DNA of 64,000 bases from assembly GCF_052030545.1 (NCBI RefSeq), contig NZ_JBPDIH010000005.1, forward strand, positions 1 to 64,000, read 5' to 3'. The notes under the pieces are model-generated. The model worked only from the letters and a program-made list of their open reading frames with translations, ran no database searches and had not been told where the DNA came from. This document shows positions 7,756-16,748 of this stretch, one piece after another. The stretch comes from CANMXU01 sp052030545. Its GTDB lineage: Bacteria; Pseudomonadota; Gammaproteobacteria; Enterobacterales; Alteromonadaceae. The translations under genes were made by a program, and so were the position numbers. Each line of letters begins with the position of its first letter. Within the stretch, counting starts at the first letter, position 1.

Positions 7756-8193
7756 CTAAATCACTTTCGCTTTTTCTTTATTTTTTTTCAAAGAACTGCG
7801 CATGTGTTTATCTATTGCATGAAGTACATCGTTACGGCAAATAGTTCCTAACAAACTACCGTCATCGTCTACTACAGGATAAACCTTAGGTTTATTTTGT
7901 AGCATCGTTTGCCCCAGCTCTATAATACTGTCGTACGGTTTTACTGTTAATACGTCTTTGCGCATTAGGTCGCTGACATTAACACGTTGCTCGTTATAGT
8001 AAATTGACTCGATCATTTTATCTAGCACGTCACCTTCAGATAAAAAGCCAACCAAATTATAATTATTATCAATCACTGGACCACCGATTTGCTTCGTTTT
8101 CAAAAAACGTAGCGACGCTTCACCAATCATCATCTCTGGGGTGAATGTGACCGGATAATGGTTCATATATTCTTCTACTTTTAATGATTCCAT
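7756..8193 (-). CDS. CBS domain-pair protein
   Basis: The protein has 145 aa and consists of two CBS motifs only. The first covers about 7-60 ('YMNHYPVTFTPEMMIGEASLRF ... GGPVID ... LVGFLSEGDVL') and the second about 74-130 ('LMRKDVLTVKPYDSIIELGQTM ... VYPVVDDDGSLLGTICRNDVL'). A basic tail rich in lysine follows. Tandem CBS pairs bind adenosine nucleotides and act as energy sensors or regulators of partner proteins. No partner gene is fused or obviously adjacent. It is monocistronic: its own terminator lies downstream and 140 bases of non-coding sequence upstream. Confidence 0.9.
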   Translation of the reverse strand: MESLKVEEYMNHYPVTFTPEMMIGEASLRFLKTKQIGGPVIDNNYNLVGFLSEGDVLDKMIESIYYNEQRVNVSDLMRKDVLTVKPYDSIIELGQTMLQNKPKVYPVVDDDGSLLGTICRNDVLHAIDKHMRSSLKKNKEKAKVI

Positions 8194-8335
8194 AAGTTTT
8201 CCCTAAAAAATAACTTTTGCGCATACTCACTTTAACTGTAGCCTTATTTTTTAAATAATTCCTCAATTATCAACTTATTGGCAGAATATTTTCCAAAGCC
8301 AGTGATAAAGTAGCTAATTTGCTCAACAGCGCATG

Positions 8336-8824
8336 CTAATTATTCGCAATTTTTGCTTGATTATTCGCCCATTGCCATGCCTGCGTATTGTATAAAGGTA
8401 CGGTTGAAAGTGAATGATGATGGCTACCACTTGACTCCTTCGTTGAGTAAGAAAGATAAATTAAGCTTTTGTTTTCTTTATCATAAATACGACGAACTTT
8501 AAGCGATTTAAACAAAATACTTTTTGATTTTTTAAAGACAATGTCACCATTCTTCGATAAATCAATATTCGCCATTTGTCGTTCAGTAATTGGGCCTGAT
8601 TGACGACATGAAATTGACATATCTGACGGGTCTGAAAAGTCTAAATTCGCCTCGACATGACTAATATGACAAGTGACGCCGGTAACAATTGGATCTTGCT
8701 GAGCCTGCACAATAACATCTTTTGTCGTGAATAAGCCCAGACTTACCTTACCAACATCATCTGAACAGGCACTTATTAGCCCTAACGCAGTAACTATAGT
8801 GACGCAACGCGAAATACGATTCAT
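8336..8824 (-). CDS. creA: CreA family protein
   Basis: The 162-aa protein has an N-terminal signal. The run '...ALGLISAC' gives a plausible lipobox with cysteine at about residue 20. Family features include 'VGKVSLGLFTTKDVIVQAQQDP', 'GVTCHISHV', 'SCRQSGPI' and 'VRRIYDKENKSLIYLSYSTK', with two conserved cysteines in the mature part. CreA is a conserved periplasmic protein of unknown biochemical role. I prefer the ATG at 8824 over the one at 8830, because AGGA is then five bases upstream rather than overlapping the start. Nothing suggests an operon. Confidence 0.88.
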   Translation of the reverse strand: MNRISRCVTIVTALGLISACSDDVGKVSLGLFTTKDVIVQAQQDPIVTGVTCHISHVEANLDFSDPSDMSISCRQSGPITERQMANIDLSKNGDIVFKKSKSILFKSLKVRRIYDKENKSLIYLSYSTKESSGSHHHSLSTVPLYNTQAWQWANNQAKIANN

Positions 8825-9008
8825 GAACATCCTTTAATAAAGCAATTTGAATAAACTAAACAATGAGTCTACGTGAACTTTAGCAGTGCAGGAAAGTAAT
8901 TTAGTCAATTTATTGTGCAATAACCTATGATGATAATTTACTCGACAACTAAAAAATCGCTGATACACTACAACTGGTCTTACCACAAAAACAATAAGGA
9001 ATATTAAG

Positions 9009-9806
9009 ATGCATTTTGAAACACTGTCACTCGAAATAACTGAAGATATCGCCTACGTCGCTCTTGCTCGTCCAGAGAAACATAATGCGATTAACGCGAC
9101 AATGTTTATTGAAATAGTGCAAGTGATCAAACACCTTAAAAGCGTGAAAACACTTCGCGCAGTTATTGTTTCTGGACAAGGCGAAGGCTTTAGCAGTGGT
9201 TTAGACGTTAAATCGGTATTGCAATCACCTAAGTTAGCAGCAAAGTTTTTAGCAAAGTGGTTGCCGTGGCATTCAAATAAAGCTCAGCAACTTTGCACCG
9301 GTTGGCGCGAATTAAAAGTCCCAGTGATCATGGCATTACATGGCCGTTGTTGGGGCGGCGGATTACAAATTGCGTTAGGTGGCGATTTTCGTATTGCCAC
9401 ACCAAGTGCATCGCTGTCGATTATGGAAGGAAAATGGGGTCTCATCCCTGATATGGGCGGCACCTTGGCCATGCGTGAAGTGCTTAATCAAGATGTTGCT
9501 AAAGAAATGGCAATGACCGCGAAAGTTATTGATGGCACTGAAGCGCACCGAGTCGGTTTAGTCACCCATATAAGCGATGATCCTATGGCCTTCGCAAAAT
9601 CTATGGCAAAAACAATCACTGAGCAATCGCCTGACGCTGTTGCCGCGGTAAAAAAACTGTATAACAAAAGTTGGTGGAGCAGTCCTGGATTAGCACTTGC
9701 CCGGGAGTCTTGGTATCAGATCAAAGTTATTTTAGGTAAAAATTATAAAATAAAGGCTTACAATCAAACCCATGATGAGTCTAAGCATAAGCCATTTAAG
9801 TTTTAA
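9009..9806 (+). CDS. Crotonase-fold enoyl-CoA hydratase/isomerase family protein
   Basis: The protein has 265 aa with a complete crotonase fold. The two oxyanion-hole loops are visible: GFSSGLDVKS at about 60-69 and GRCWGGGLQIALGGD at about 112-126. The acidic positions in the active-site loop are E140 (IMEGKWG) and D148 (PDMGG), a pattern nearer to isomerase-type members than to classic crotonase. It probably isomerises or hydrates an acyl-CoA in fatty-acid degradation; the exact substrate is not predictable. AAGGA lies about nine bases upstream of the ATG. It converges on the TonB receptor gene with only ten bases between stop codons, and both stops lie in a heptanucleotide repeat. Confidence 0.88.
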   Translation: MHFETLSLEITEDIAYVALARPEKHNAINATMFIEIVQVIKHLKSVKTLRAVIVSGQGEGFSSGLDVKSVLQSPKLAAKFLAKWLPWHSNKAQQLCTGWRELKVPVIMALHGRCWGGGLQIALGGDFRIATPSASLSIMEGKWGLIPDMGGTLAMREVLNQDVAKEMAMTAKVIDGTEAHRVGLVTHISDDPMAFAKSMAKTITEQSPDAVAAVKKLYNKSWWSSPGLALARESWYQIKVILGKNYKIKAYNQTHDESKHKPFKF

Positions 9807-9820
9807 GTTTTAAGTTTTAA
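9795..9820. repeat. TTTAAGT heptamer repeat at convergent stop codons
   Basis: TTTAAGT occurs three times in tandem (9795-9801, 9802-9808, 9809-9815), followed by a partial copy TTTAA. It contains the TAA of the crotonase gene (9804-9806) and the complementary TAA of the TonB receptor gene (9817-9819). Confidence 0.85.
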
Positions 9821-12800
9821 AAACGATAAACCAACCCTAACGTATAGCGACGACCAGCATTAGCAATATAGTTGGTCAGTTGCTCGTACTTCATAAAACG
9901 TTCAGTTTCAGAATCGGTTAAATTAACCGCAGCAAAGTTAATTTTAATGTGTTCATTAACGGTGTAATTCGCGGTTAAATCAAGTTGCCCTCTTGCTGCT
10001 TCAATTTCAGGTAATTGCTCTGCTCGGCCAAATCCTAAATCGACCGCGACTCGTCTAACAAATTCGTCGCGCCAGTTATAGGCAAGTCGCGTGCTAAAGG
10101 TACCGTCATCATAGTACATCATCATGTTGTAGCTGTGCTCAGACAATCGCTGCCTTGCTATAGGGTCGCCTTCTTGGTCAATAAGCTCACTTGCCTCGTC
10201 AGTAAAGGTATAGTTAAAGCCGACCCCGGTATGTTTTAACCAACTTGAAAGCTCGGTAAAGCCATGCACAATAGCAATTTCATAACCATCAATAACGGTA
10301 CCGGGTAAATTTTGCGCTACGGTAACGAGATAAGTTTTATCACCAATATCAAACGGAATACGCTCTGGGCCGTCTTCAATTGTGCTGTCGATATCTTTAC
10401 GATAATAAGCCAATGAAAACATGCTGCTTGCGCTGTAATACCATTCATACGAGACATCAATATTATTGGAGTGTTCTGGGTCTAAATAAGGGTTACCAGC
10501 GTTACCAAAGCCATCTATTCCTTCAATCGTGGTATCGTCAAAGCGAATATCAACACTGGGTGAAATCTCTCTAAGACCAGGCCTACCAAGTGTGCGTGAA
10601 AGCCCTAAACGAATCACCATTTCATTATTAAGCGATAAATTGGCGTTTAAACTAGGCAACCAATCATCGTAACTATTACTAAATGTTTGCAGCATTTGTG
10701 TATTGTTATCTAACGGCACAATACCAGTTGAATCAGTATCTGTTTCGACATAACGTAATCCCAAGTTACCAAAAAAGCCTAAGCCAAACAGTTCGGTAAA
10801 ATAATCCGCTCGAAAATATGCAGCAAGAGTTTCTTCTTCGACCAAAAAGTTTTCGATTGCTTGCTCGTATATGCCTATGCCGGTTTCTTCATCAATCGTG
10901 CGAATATCTTGCAAGCCAAATGCTTGACTAAGCTCAGGAGCTGAGCAATTAGTCGTTGTCCAAGTACGCGGTAAATTACTATGATCATCCGATAACAAAC
11001 TTGAATCACCTCCTTGTACTAAGCAGGCATTTAATAATTCCGACGACGCTTTAAGACTTTCATTAGTAATAAGATCTGGATTAACTCTGATTTGCTGTAC
11101 ATTAATCGATTTTCTTAACTCATCCCCATCGGTCCATAAACTCGACGGACCTGAGCGCTGGTTGCCATTTTGATAGGCGGCACGAGCAAAACTTCTATCT
11201 GAGGCTCGAACGCCGAACATTAATTGCGTAAAAACATCGCTATCGAGATCTAAGGTAAAGTCTAATCGCAACGAATCTGCTTTATTTTTGGTGTCTGCGG
11301 CTACTCGATTAAATTGAAAATACGACAAGCGTTCATAATTCGGATCTGTGGGGGAAATTTCAACTTCTTCACCTGGCTGGATCAGTTCAGCATCAAACGC
11401 AGGTGCTGCAAATGGCGCTTGATATAAGTAGACATTGGGAATGCGTCCGCTAGCCGAGTCAAAATCAACAAATTGCGCAAAATCACTCGCGGCTAATTGA
11501 CCATTGCCATTGTAGTCAATGCCCATAATCAATGCGCCTTGCTCTCGTGTATAATCACTGCCCTCGGAGGTTGAAATTTCCAGCGCGACATTTAAAGTAT
11601 CATTTATTTGCCAATCGCCACCAAAGGTGAATTGCTGAGATTCTCTATCAATAATTTTTAACGAAGGCGACGCTCCCATGCGTGTAGAGGCATTTCCTAA
11701 GCGACCAGCGGTCATGTAATAGACCTCTCCTGCGCTTAAGCCAATTTCATCATCTTCGCTAGCGCCCGGGATATCAGCAAGCTTTTGATAGAGATTATTG
11801 CCCGATAATAATGGCGCAACGCGCGGTGCATTAAAACTCACCGAATAACGCGAGCCAGAGGTTACTTCTTCAATATCGGTTAAGGTTACGTCCAAAAACA
11901 AATTCACGTCATTATTGGGTTGCCACTGCAGCGTAGTATTAAAAGAGTTTCGATCAGAGTCGCGGGTATTTTCAAAAAAACCAAAACTGCTGGGAATATA
12001 ATATCGGTCATTCTCATTTGACAAATTATCACCGTTAACATCAACATTCGGGTCAAATTGCCACGCACCTGCGCCTCTTGATGGGTGAAATAAATTAGCG
12101 CCATTAGCATTATTAGCGCCGGTAACCGGTTGCCAGTCACCGCTGCGCCTCGTCCAAGTTGCAGGTGCCGCTTCAAAATCGCCACCACCGTATGCTTCTG
12201 TCACAGAGGTGACTGTTTTCATACCCAGGTTAACAATAACGCCAAAATCACCGTATTGGGTATCTCGCCAATTTCTTTTTAAAAATACGTTAATGTCGGG
12301 GTCAGTCTGCTCGGCAATTTCAACATATTTGGCTTTAGCCGTTACTGAGGCAAAGGCATCTTTTTTACCATCAAGTGGGCGACGGGTTTTTAAATTAACC
12401 GTGCCACCGATTGAGCCTTCAATAGTATCTGCTGTAGGCGCTTTGAGTATTTCTATCGCGGAAAAAAGCTCTGACGGTAAGTCTTGAAAATTAACACTTC
12501 TGTCGGCACTGCTGCCTGATACTGTTTGGCCATTTATTTCAACGTTATTATCGGATATACCGCGAATTTGTAAGGTACTGCCCTCTCCATCTGCGCTACG
12601 CGCCATTTGAATACCTGTGACTCGCTGTAGGGCTTCGGCAATATTTTCATCGGGCAATTGGCCAATATCTTCCGCTGAAATACTGTCTTTAATTTCGGTG
12701 GAAAAGCGCTTATCGTTCATCGAATCGCGCAGGCTTCCATAAACCCCTTTTATTTCAATGACCTCAATTTCTTCATCGACGGCTTCTCGCGTACTCGGCT

Positions 12801-12903
12801 TATCAGTAGTCTCTTGCGCAAATGATGATAACGAATAGCTGGTTGCAACAATGAGCAAGGCCTTAGATATGGCGTTAAGTTTGAAAAATGAAGACGGCTT
12901 CAT
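9817..12903 (-). CDS. TonB-dependent outer-membrane receptor
   Basis: The protein has 1028 aa with a signal peptide (about 1-29, cut after S-F-A). The plug domain shows the sequence 'SISAEDIGQLPDENIAEAL' and 'VTGIQ', typical of the Alteromonadales/Caulobacter-type TonB receptor group (TIGR01782). A 22-strand barrel follows and the protein ends in Y-R-F, an aromatic C-terminus fitting outer-membrane insertion. Such receptors import oligosaccharides, peptides or other large nutrients using ExbBD-TonB energy; the substrate is not identifiable here, since no glycoside hydrolase or transporter is adjacent. It is transcribed alone. A 275-base non-coding region upstream may contain its promoter. Confidence 0.92.
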   Translation of the reverse strand: MKPSSFFKLNAISKALLIVATSYSLSSFAQETTDKPSTREAVDEEIEVIEIKGVYGSLRDSMNDKRFSTEIKDSISAEDIGQLPDENIAEALQRVTGIQMARSADGEGSTLQIRGISDNNVEINGQTVSGSSADRSVNFQDLPSELFSAIEILKAPTADTIEGSIGGTVNLKTRRPLDGKKDAFASVTAKAKYVEIAEQTDPDINVFLKRNWRDTQYGDFGVIVNLGMKTVTSVTEAYGGGDFEAAPATWTRRSGDWQPVTGANNANGANLFHPSRGAGAWQFDPNVDVNGDNLSNENDRYYIPSSFGFFENTRDSDRNSFNTTLQWQPNNDVNLFLDVTLTDIEEVTSGSRYSVSFNAPRVAPLLSGNNLYQKLADIPGASEDDEIGLSAGEVYYMTAGRLGNASTRMGASPSLKIIDRESQQFTFGGDWQINDTLNVALEISTSEGSDYTREQGALIMGIDYNGNGQLAASDFAQFVDFDSASGRIPNVYLYQAPFAAPAFDAELIQPGEEVEISPTDPNYERLSYFQFNRVAADTKNKADSLRLDFTLDLDSDVFTQLMFGVRASDRSFARAAYQNGNQRSGPSSLWTDGDELRKSINVQQIRVNPDLITNESLKASSELLNACLVQGGDSSLLSDDHSNLPRTWTTTNCSAPELSQAFGLQDIRTIDEETGIGIYEQAIENFLVEEETLAAYFRADYFTELFGLGFFGNLGLRYVETDTDSTGIVPLDNNTQMLQTFSNSYDDWLPSLNANLSLNNEMVIRLGLSRTLGRPGLREISPSVDIRFDDTTIEGIDGFGNAGNPYLDPEHSNNIDVSYEWYYSASSMFSLAYYRKDIDSTIEDGPERIPFDIGDKTYLVTVAQNLPGTVIDGYEIAIVHGFTELSSWLKHTGVGFNYTFTDEASELIDQEGDPIARQRLSEHSYNMMMYYDDGTFSTRLAYNWRDEFVRRVAVDLGFGRAEQLPEIEAARGQLDLTANYTVNEHIKINFAAVNLTDSETERFMKYEQLTNYIANAGRRYTLGLVYRF

Positions 12904-13115
12904 CAGAGTTCTCCCTTGGAAAAATAATAGCTTGAGATAAAGAAAAGCGGATCTTTTTATTGTTTAGTTTGACTATAGTTGGGATTGACCGTAGATCAAA
13001 TTAACAGCTTTGTTATTTAACCAAATAAGGTGAAAAATCAGATAAAGTACCTGTTACAGATAATAACGAGAAAAAGTAGTTTATTTGTCTGCGAGTTATA
13101 ACAATAGGCACAATA

Positions 13116-13151
13116 AAAAACCGAGGGAAATTAACATTTCACTCGGTTTTT
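13116..13151 (-). terminator. Terminator after DUF2986 gene
   Basis: AAAAACCGAG (13116-13125) pairs with CTCGGTTTTT (13142-13151), and an inner GAAAT/ATTTC extends the stem. On the minus strand it ends in a T run. It lies 28 bases after the stop of the DUF2986 gene; A/T flanks on both sides would allow bidirectional use. Confidence 0.75.
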
Positions 13152-13178
13152 AAATCTCTTTATATAGCAAGCAACTCA

Positions 13179-13361
13179 CTAATCGCTGAGCGGCTCTGTT
13201 GAAGGCTCAACTTGGTTTACTGGCTCTTGCTCGGCCTGCTCTGCTAACTTGGCACGTTCAGCTTTTGAAATATAGCGCGGCTTATTGCTTTTATGTAACT
13301 TAGCATTGGCCTTTTTTTGCTTCATTTTTAAAGTTTGATTAATTTTTTTCTTACGGTTCAT
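13179..13361 (-). CDS. DUF2986 small basic protein
   Basis: The 60-aa protein begins MNRKKKINQTLKMKQKKANAKLHKSNK, then K-P-R-Y-I-S-K-A-E-R-A-K-L, the signature of the DUF2986 family of small lysine-rich proteins in Vibrio, Shewanella and Colwellia relatives. A glutamate-rich tail ends in SD. The composition suggests RNA or ribosome association, but no function is known. It is followed by a strong terminator. It probably shares a promoter with the DUF5062-like gene just upstream on the same strand (about 47 bases apart). Confidence 0.8.
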   Translation of the reverse strand: MNRKKKINQTLKMKQKKANAKLHKSNKPRYISKAERAKLAEQAEQEPVNQVEPSTEPLSD

Positions 13362-13392
13362 AATACGCTATTTTTCACTTAGTTGAGCAATT

Positions 13393-13422
13393 GCTATTTT
13401 AGTAATGGCTATTTCAGCAATG
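13393..13422. repeat. 15-bp in-frame tandem repeat duplicating a stop codon
   Basis: GCTATTTTAGTAATG (13393-13407) and GCTATTTCAGCAATG (13408-13422). On the minus strand each copy reads proline-leucine-leucine-lysine-stop in the frame of the DUF5062-like gene. A third, weaker copy (13378-13392) would read Q-L-L-N-stop. Confidence 0.75.
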
Positions 13423-13669
13423 GATGATTTTCTGGTAATTGTTTTGCAATCCACAACGCCAGCTTATGTTTCATGTTTGGCTGATTTTCTTGGTCGACTG
13501 CCAACGGTTGCACTAGTTTATCATTAACCAATAACCGATATAAACTTTCGACTTTATCTTTAGCCGCATTAGTGGCAGAGAACCCCTTATAACCGCGATT
13601 CATCGCGTATTTTTCTCCGATTTCAATCGCTTTTTTCAAAAGTGCTGCTTCGTTTTTTAACTTTTTCAT
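13409..13669 (-). CDS. DUF5062-like small conserved protein
   Basis: The protein has 86 aa: MKKLKNEAALLKKAIEIGEKYA at the start, 'GYKGFSATNAAKDKVESLYRLLV' in the middle and 'HKLALWIAKQLPENHPLLK' at the end. It is helical and soluble and resembles the DUF5062 family, known only as a conserved hypothetical in Vibrionaceae and Alteromonadales; I assign it from memory of the N-terminal pattern with moderate certainty. Its last five codons, including the stop, are tandemly duplicated downstream in frame, so read-through would meet stops again after four residues. Confidence 0.65.
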   Translation of the reverse strand: MKKLKNEAALLKKAIEIGEKYAMNRGYKGFSATNAAKDKVESLYRLLVNDKLVQPLAVDQENQPNMKHKLALWIAKQLPENHPLLK

Positions 13670-13703
13670 TCAAAATCCATCGTTTGTAAAATATTATTCG
13701 AAA

Positions 13704-14090
13704 TTAATTTGCCGGTGGCGCCATGTTAAATGCATTAAGTTTGTTACCGTCAAGATCACGAAAATAGCCGGCATAAAAGCCCGACAACTCACCTCTTGGA
13801 CCCGGTTTACCTTCACACGTTGCGCCAAGTTCAATGGCTTTATTATAAAAAGCGTCCACCTTATCGGTGCTATCAAGCACAATAGCGACCATAGTGCCGT
13901 TACCGACAGTGGCTGGTTTGCCATCAAATGGTTTCGTTACTGATACGCCAGCTTGCTCTGGTGCACTCGCCCAAGCGACAAACTGGTCTGACTCAATAAA
14001 ACGACCTGCGCCTATCGTTGCAAATAGCTCATCGTAAAATGCGACTGCTTTTTCAAAGTTGTTAGTACCCAATGTGACATAACCGATCAT
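13704..14090 (-). CDS. VOC (glyoxalase/bleomycin resistance) family protein
   Basis: The protein has 128 aa starting MIGYVTLGTNNFEKAVAFYDELF, the first half of a VOC beta-alpha-beta-beta-beta fold, with the second half in 'MVAIVLDSTDKVDAFYNKAIELGATCEGKPGPRGE ... GYFRDLDGNKLNAF'. Metal or substrate binding in the family usually involves a His/Glu pair; the 'R-D-L-D-G-N-K' turn is present. The substrate is unknown. An upstream ATG (14117) exists, but GGAG lies six bases before ATG 14090, and the extra nine residues do not look like VOC sequence. It is cytoplasmic and monocistronic. Confidence 0.85.
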   Translation of the reverse strand: MIGYVTLGTNNFEKAVAFYDELFATIGAGRFIESDQFVAWASAPEQAGVSVTKPFDGKPATVGNGTMVAIVLDSTDKVDAFYNKAIELGATCEGKPGPRGELSGFYAGYFRDLDGNKLNAFNMAPPAN

Positions 14091-14170
14091 TTCATTCTCC
14101 TTAACCTTTAAAATCAACCTTATTTACTTGAGCTAATTAATTTAGCTAGTAAACTGGGTCTGCTTATAAA

Positions 14171-14695
14171 TTAGCTAATTGACTTAATTAACGTTGGCTC
14201 AAACTGCGCTAAGGTTACCGTTAAATTAAGCGCTTGATACTGTTCTTCAAGTGCCTGTAAGTCTTTATCTACCTTAGTTATCGTTAACGTATTATCATCA
14301 AGTTCATACACTTGCTTTAAGCTAGTGTAATAGAAATTGAGCACAATAAAAGCATCAATTTCACCCTTTTGTGCTGCTGCTTTAATTTTTGTTAAACGGC
14401 GATAAATTTGGTTATGCAACTGCTTTAATTGCCAGACATAATAGATTTCTTTAAACAAATCACTGTCTTTTAATTTGTTTAACACCAAAGTACACATAAC
14501 CAAGGCGATGATCACGCCAAGTAAATTAAACCTAAAGTTGTTTACTGTTTCACCAGCAACGGCAACATCACCAAAAAAATGAATAAGTACCGTACCCAAT
14601 AACACGGCAAGAATGGCAAAGCTTGCGACAAAAGCCACAATCACTTTATTAAGATTTTTACGGTAAGTTGTTTTATCTATTTCAATTAAATTCAT
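14171..14695 (-). CDS. DUF3087 membrane protein
   Basis: The 174-aa protein matches the DUF3087 pattern: a short polar N-terminus with 'DKTTYRKNLNKVI', two transmembrane helices (about 17-40 and 55-70), and a cytoplasmic helical domain with 'KEIYYVWQLKQLHNQIYRRLTKIKAAAQKG'. The function of the family is unknown. It is close to recD (98 bases) on the same strand and could be cotranscribed, but the spacing is not tight. The gene is intact. Confidence 0.8.
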   Translation of the reverse strand: MNLIEIDKTTYRKNLNKVIVAFVASFAILAVLLGTVLIHFFGDVAVAGETVNNFRFNLLGVIIALVMCTLVLNKLKDSDLFKEIYYVWQLKQLHNQIYRRLTKIKAAAQKGEIDAFIVLNFYYTSLKQVYELDDNTLTITKVDKDLQALEEQYQALNLTVTLAQFEPTLIKSIS

Positions 14696-14792
14696 CTGTT
14701 TTTCTATTTAAACCTGTACTACTTATGTGTGTTGATATGGTGCTAGTTATTGATTTTTCAAGCGCCTTTTTCTCACTGAGCGATTAACCGTT

Positions 14793-16748
14793 TTACGAAA
14801 TTGTTAAACCCGAGCGTCGAGTAACTTTTGCTTCAACCCCATGTTGCCAAACATGCGGCAACGCAGAAATGCTCAGAATATTTTTGGCGCGTGTTACCCC
14901 AGTGTAAATTAATTCACGCGACAGCAATTTATTATCCGCTTGTGGTGGTAATACCATAGCAACATGGTTAAATTCACTGCCTTGGGTTTTATGTATGGTC
15001 ATAGCAAATACCGTTTCAAATGGCGGTAACCTAGACGGCATTAACCATCGTAACTGCCCTTCGTCTGTTTCAAAAACGGCCATTAAGTGACCACTTTCAT
15101 GACGCCAGATAATGCCAATGTCACCATTGTATAAACCTACGCCGTAATCATTTTCACTGATCATAATCGGTTGACCATGAAAAATAGTGGCTTGCGCGTT
15201 GATGCAGCCTAAATTTGATAAAATATTTTTAACTTCAAGATTAATGTTGTCAACACCAAATTCGCCCTGTCGCGTAGCACATAAAATACTGAAACGGCTC
15301 AATTGCGTAAACGCATCTTGTACCTGTGCGATGTTAAATAACGGCTGATAATAGTGTTTAACCAATGTTGGTAACCACGTTTTCATTGAAGCGCTAAGCA
15401 AGAGTGGCATATCTGCATTTGACGCTTTGCTTGCGCTATCTGGCTCGGTCAATAACTGCCAACTCTCCTTTGCTTGACCATTAATAACCAAGCTCGCTAC
15501 ACGACCAATGAGGCCTTCACCATCAAAACGTCGACTTTTCGTTAATAGGGTTACATGATCAAGCGGTGTTTTTTTCCCTTTAACTTGTTGAGATTTTAAC
15601 TCATTGGTTTGGCAAACATCGGTTAAGTAGGCGATATTTTCTTTGCTGTAACCTGTGTGCGGTCTCGGGGCGATATCCGCTAAAACACTGCCCGTAGCCA
15701 CTGAGGGCAGCTGATCGGCATCACCTAATAAAATAACTTGTGTATGGCTCGGAAGCGCACGCAATACCCGGGTCATCATAGGTAAATCAACCATGGAAAC
15801 TTCATCAATAAGCAATATATCGACAGCTAGCAAGTTGTCTTGATGATGACGAAAATTAACGTTATGCGGAATAACACCTAACAAGCGATGTAAAGTAGTG
15901 GCTTGTCTAGGAATAGCGTCAAGAATTGCGGCATCAATTTGGCCAGCAAAGCCATCTACCGCTTGGCTGATAGATTCAGATAACCGCTGCGCAGCTTTTC
16001 CCGTTGGTGCGCACAACATGATATTTAGCGCAGAATCCGCTTGTTGCTGGTGTAACTTGACTAATGCGGCAAGTAATTTAGTCACCGTATAGGTTTTGCC
16101 CGTGCCAGGACCGCCGGCAATAACAGAAAAACCTTTATTAATGGCATTGGCAACGGCAACTAGCTGCCAGTCAATTTCGCCATCGCTACGCGTTGGAAAT
16201 AATTGCTGCAAACACTCTGTCACCGCCTCGGTTTTTATTGCGCGCCTAGTTGATAAACGCGAAGTGATTGCTTGTGATAATTCATGTTCAAACTGAAAGT
16301 AACGACGTAAATATACGCGGTTTTCTTTTGCAACAATCAAAGCATTGTCGCCTTCACTAATGGCTAAACCGGTGAGCAATTCGCTAAGTTCGATTTTGTT
16401 CGCAAAGATAAAACCATGATGGCTAACAATTCCTTGCTCATCGGCAGCATAACCAAAACGCTGCCCAGCAATATCGTCAATTAACAAACAGCTATGCCCT
16501 GCTCTTAGACTTTGACTGAGCAAAATAATTAAGTGGAACAGTTGCTGCCTGTTTTGTGGTGATAATGGCGAAACGCCTGTGTTGTATTCTGTTGAATTAC
16601 TTTCTTTTGTACTATTTTCAGTTGAACTGCTTTCTCTGGTGAAAAAATCTTGGCAGACTTCTTTTGCTAAGAAATAGTCTATTGGGCTAAGTTCATGAAA
16701 CTGCTTACTTGCGTTGGCAAAGCTTGAATAAAGCTGTTGATTACTCAT
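14793..16748 (-). CDS. recD: RecBCD enzyme subunit RecD
   Basis: The 651-aa 5'-3' helicase subunit of exonuclease V. Walker A GGPGTGKT is at about residues 212-219, DEVSMVD (Walker B) follows about 130 residues later, and the C-terminal 'MTIHKTQGSEFNHV' helicase motif and 'YTGVTRAK' close the SF1B core. ATG 16748 overlaps the recB stop (ATGAGTAA), indicating translational coupling. Odd feature: between the N-terminal domain and the helicase core there is a Ser/Thr/Glu/Asn-rich insertion (about 39-59) encoded by an in-frame 30-bp duplication. Confidence 0.96.
   Translation of the reverse strand: MSNQQLYSSFANASKQFHELSPIDYFLAKEVCQDFFTRESSSTENSTKESNSTEYNTGVSPLSPQNRQQLFHLIILLSQSLRAGHSCLLIDDIAGQRFGYAADEQGIVSHHGFIFANKIELSELLTGLAISEGDNALIVAKENRVYLRRYFQFEHELSQAITSRLSTRRAIKTEAVTECLQQLFPTRSDGEIDWQLVAVANAINKGFSVIAGGPGTGKTYTVTKLLAALVKLHQQQADSALNIMLCAPTGKAAQRLSESISQAVDGFAGQIDAAILDAIPRQATTLHRLLGVIPHNVNFRHHQDNLLAVDILLIDEVSMVDLPMMTRVLRALPSHTQVILLGDADQLPSVATGSVLADIAPRPHTGYSKENIAYLTDVCQTNELKSQQVKGKKTPLDHVTLLTKSRRFDGEGLIGRVASLVINGQAKESWQLLTEPDSASKASNADMPLLLSASMKTWLPTLVKHYYQPLFNIAQVQDAFTQLSRFSILCATRQGEFGVDNINLEVKNILSNLGCINAQATIFHGQPIMISENDYGVGLYNGDIGIIWRHESGHLMAVFETDEGQLRWLMPSRLPPFETVFAMTIHKTQGSEFNHVAMVLPPQADNKLLSRELIYTGVTRAKNILSISALPHVWQHGVEAKVTRRSGLTIS
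16575..16634. repeat. 30-bp in-frame duplication inside recD
   Basis: Two adjacent 10-codon units encode ESSSTENSTK and ESNSTEYNTG in the N-terminal part of RecD. The DNA copies are clearly similar but diverged. They form a polar, probably disordered linker. Confidence 0.7.

Noticed and set aside
7741..7768. Possible 13-bp tandem repeat at the CBS gene stop
   Set aside because: Only about 10 of 13 positions agree; too weak to count with the other stop-codon repeats.
12985..12999. FNR-like dyad TTGAC...ATCAA upstream of the TonB receptor
   Set aside because: The spacer is five bases, not four, so the half-sites are on the wrong helical phase for an FNR/DNR dimer.
13694..13927. 77-codon open frame inside the VOC gene
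   Set aside because: Different frame of a well supported VOC gene; composition is not protein-like.
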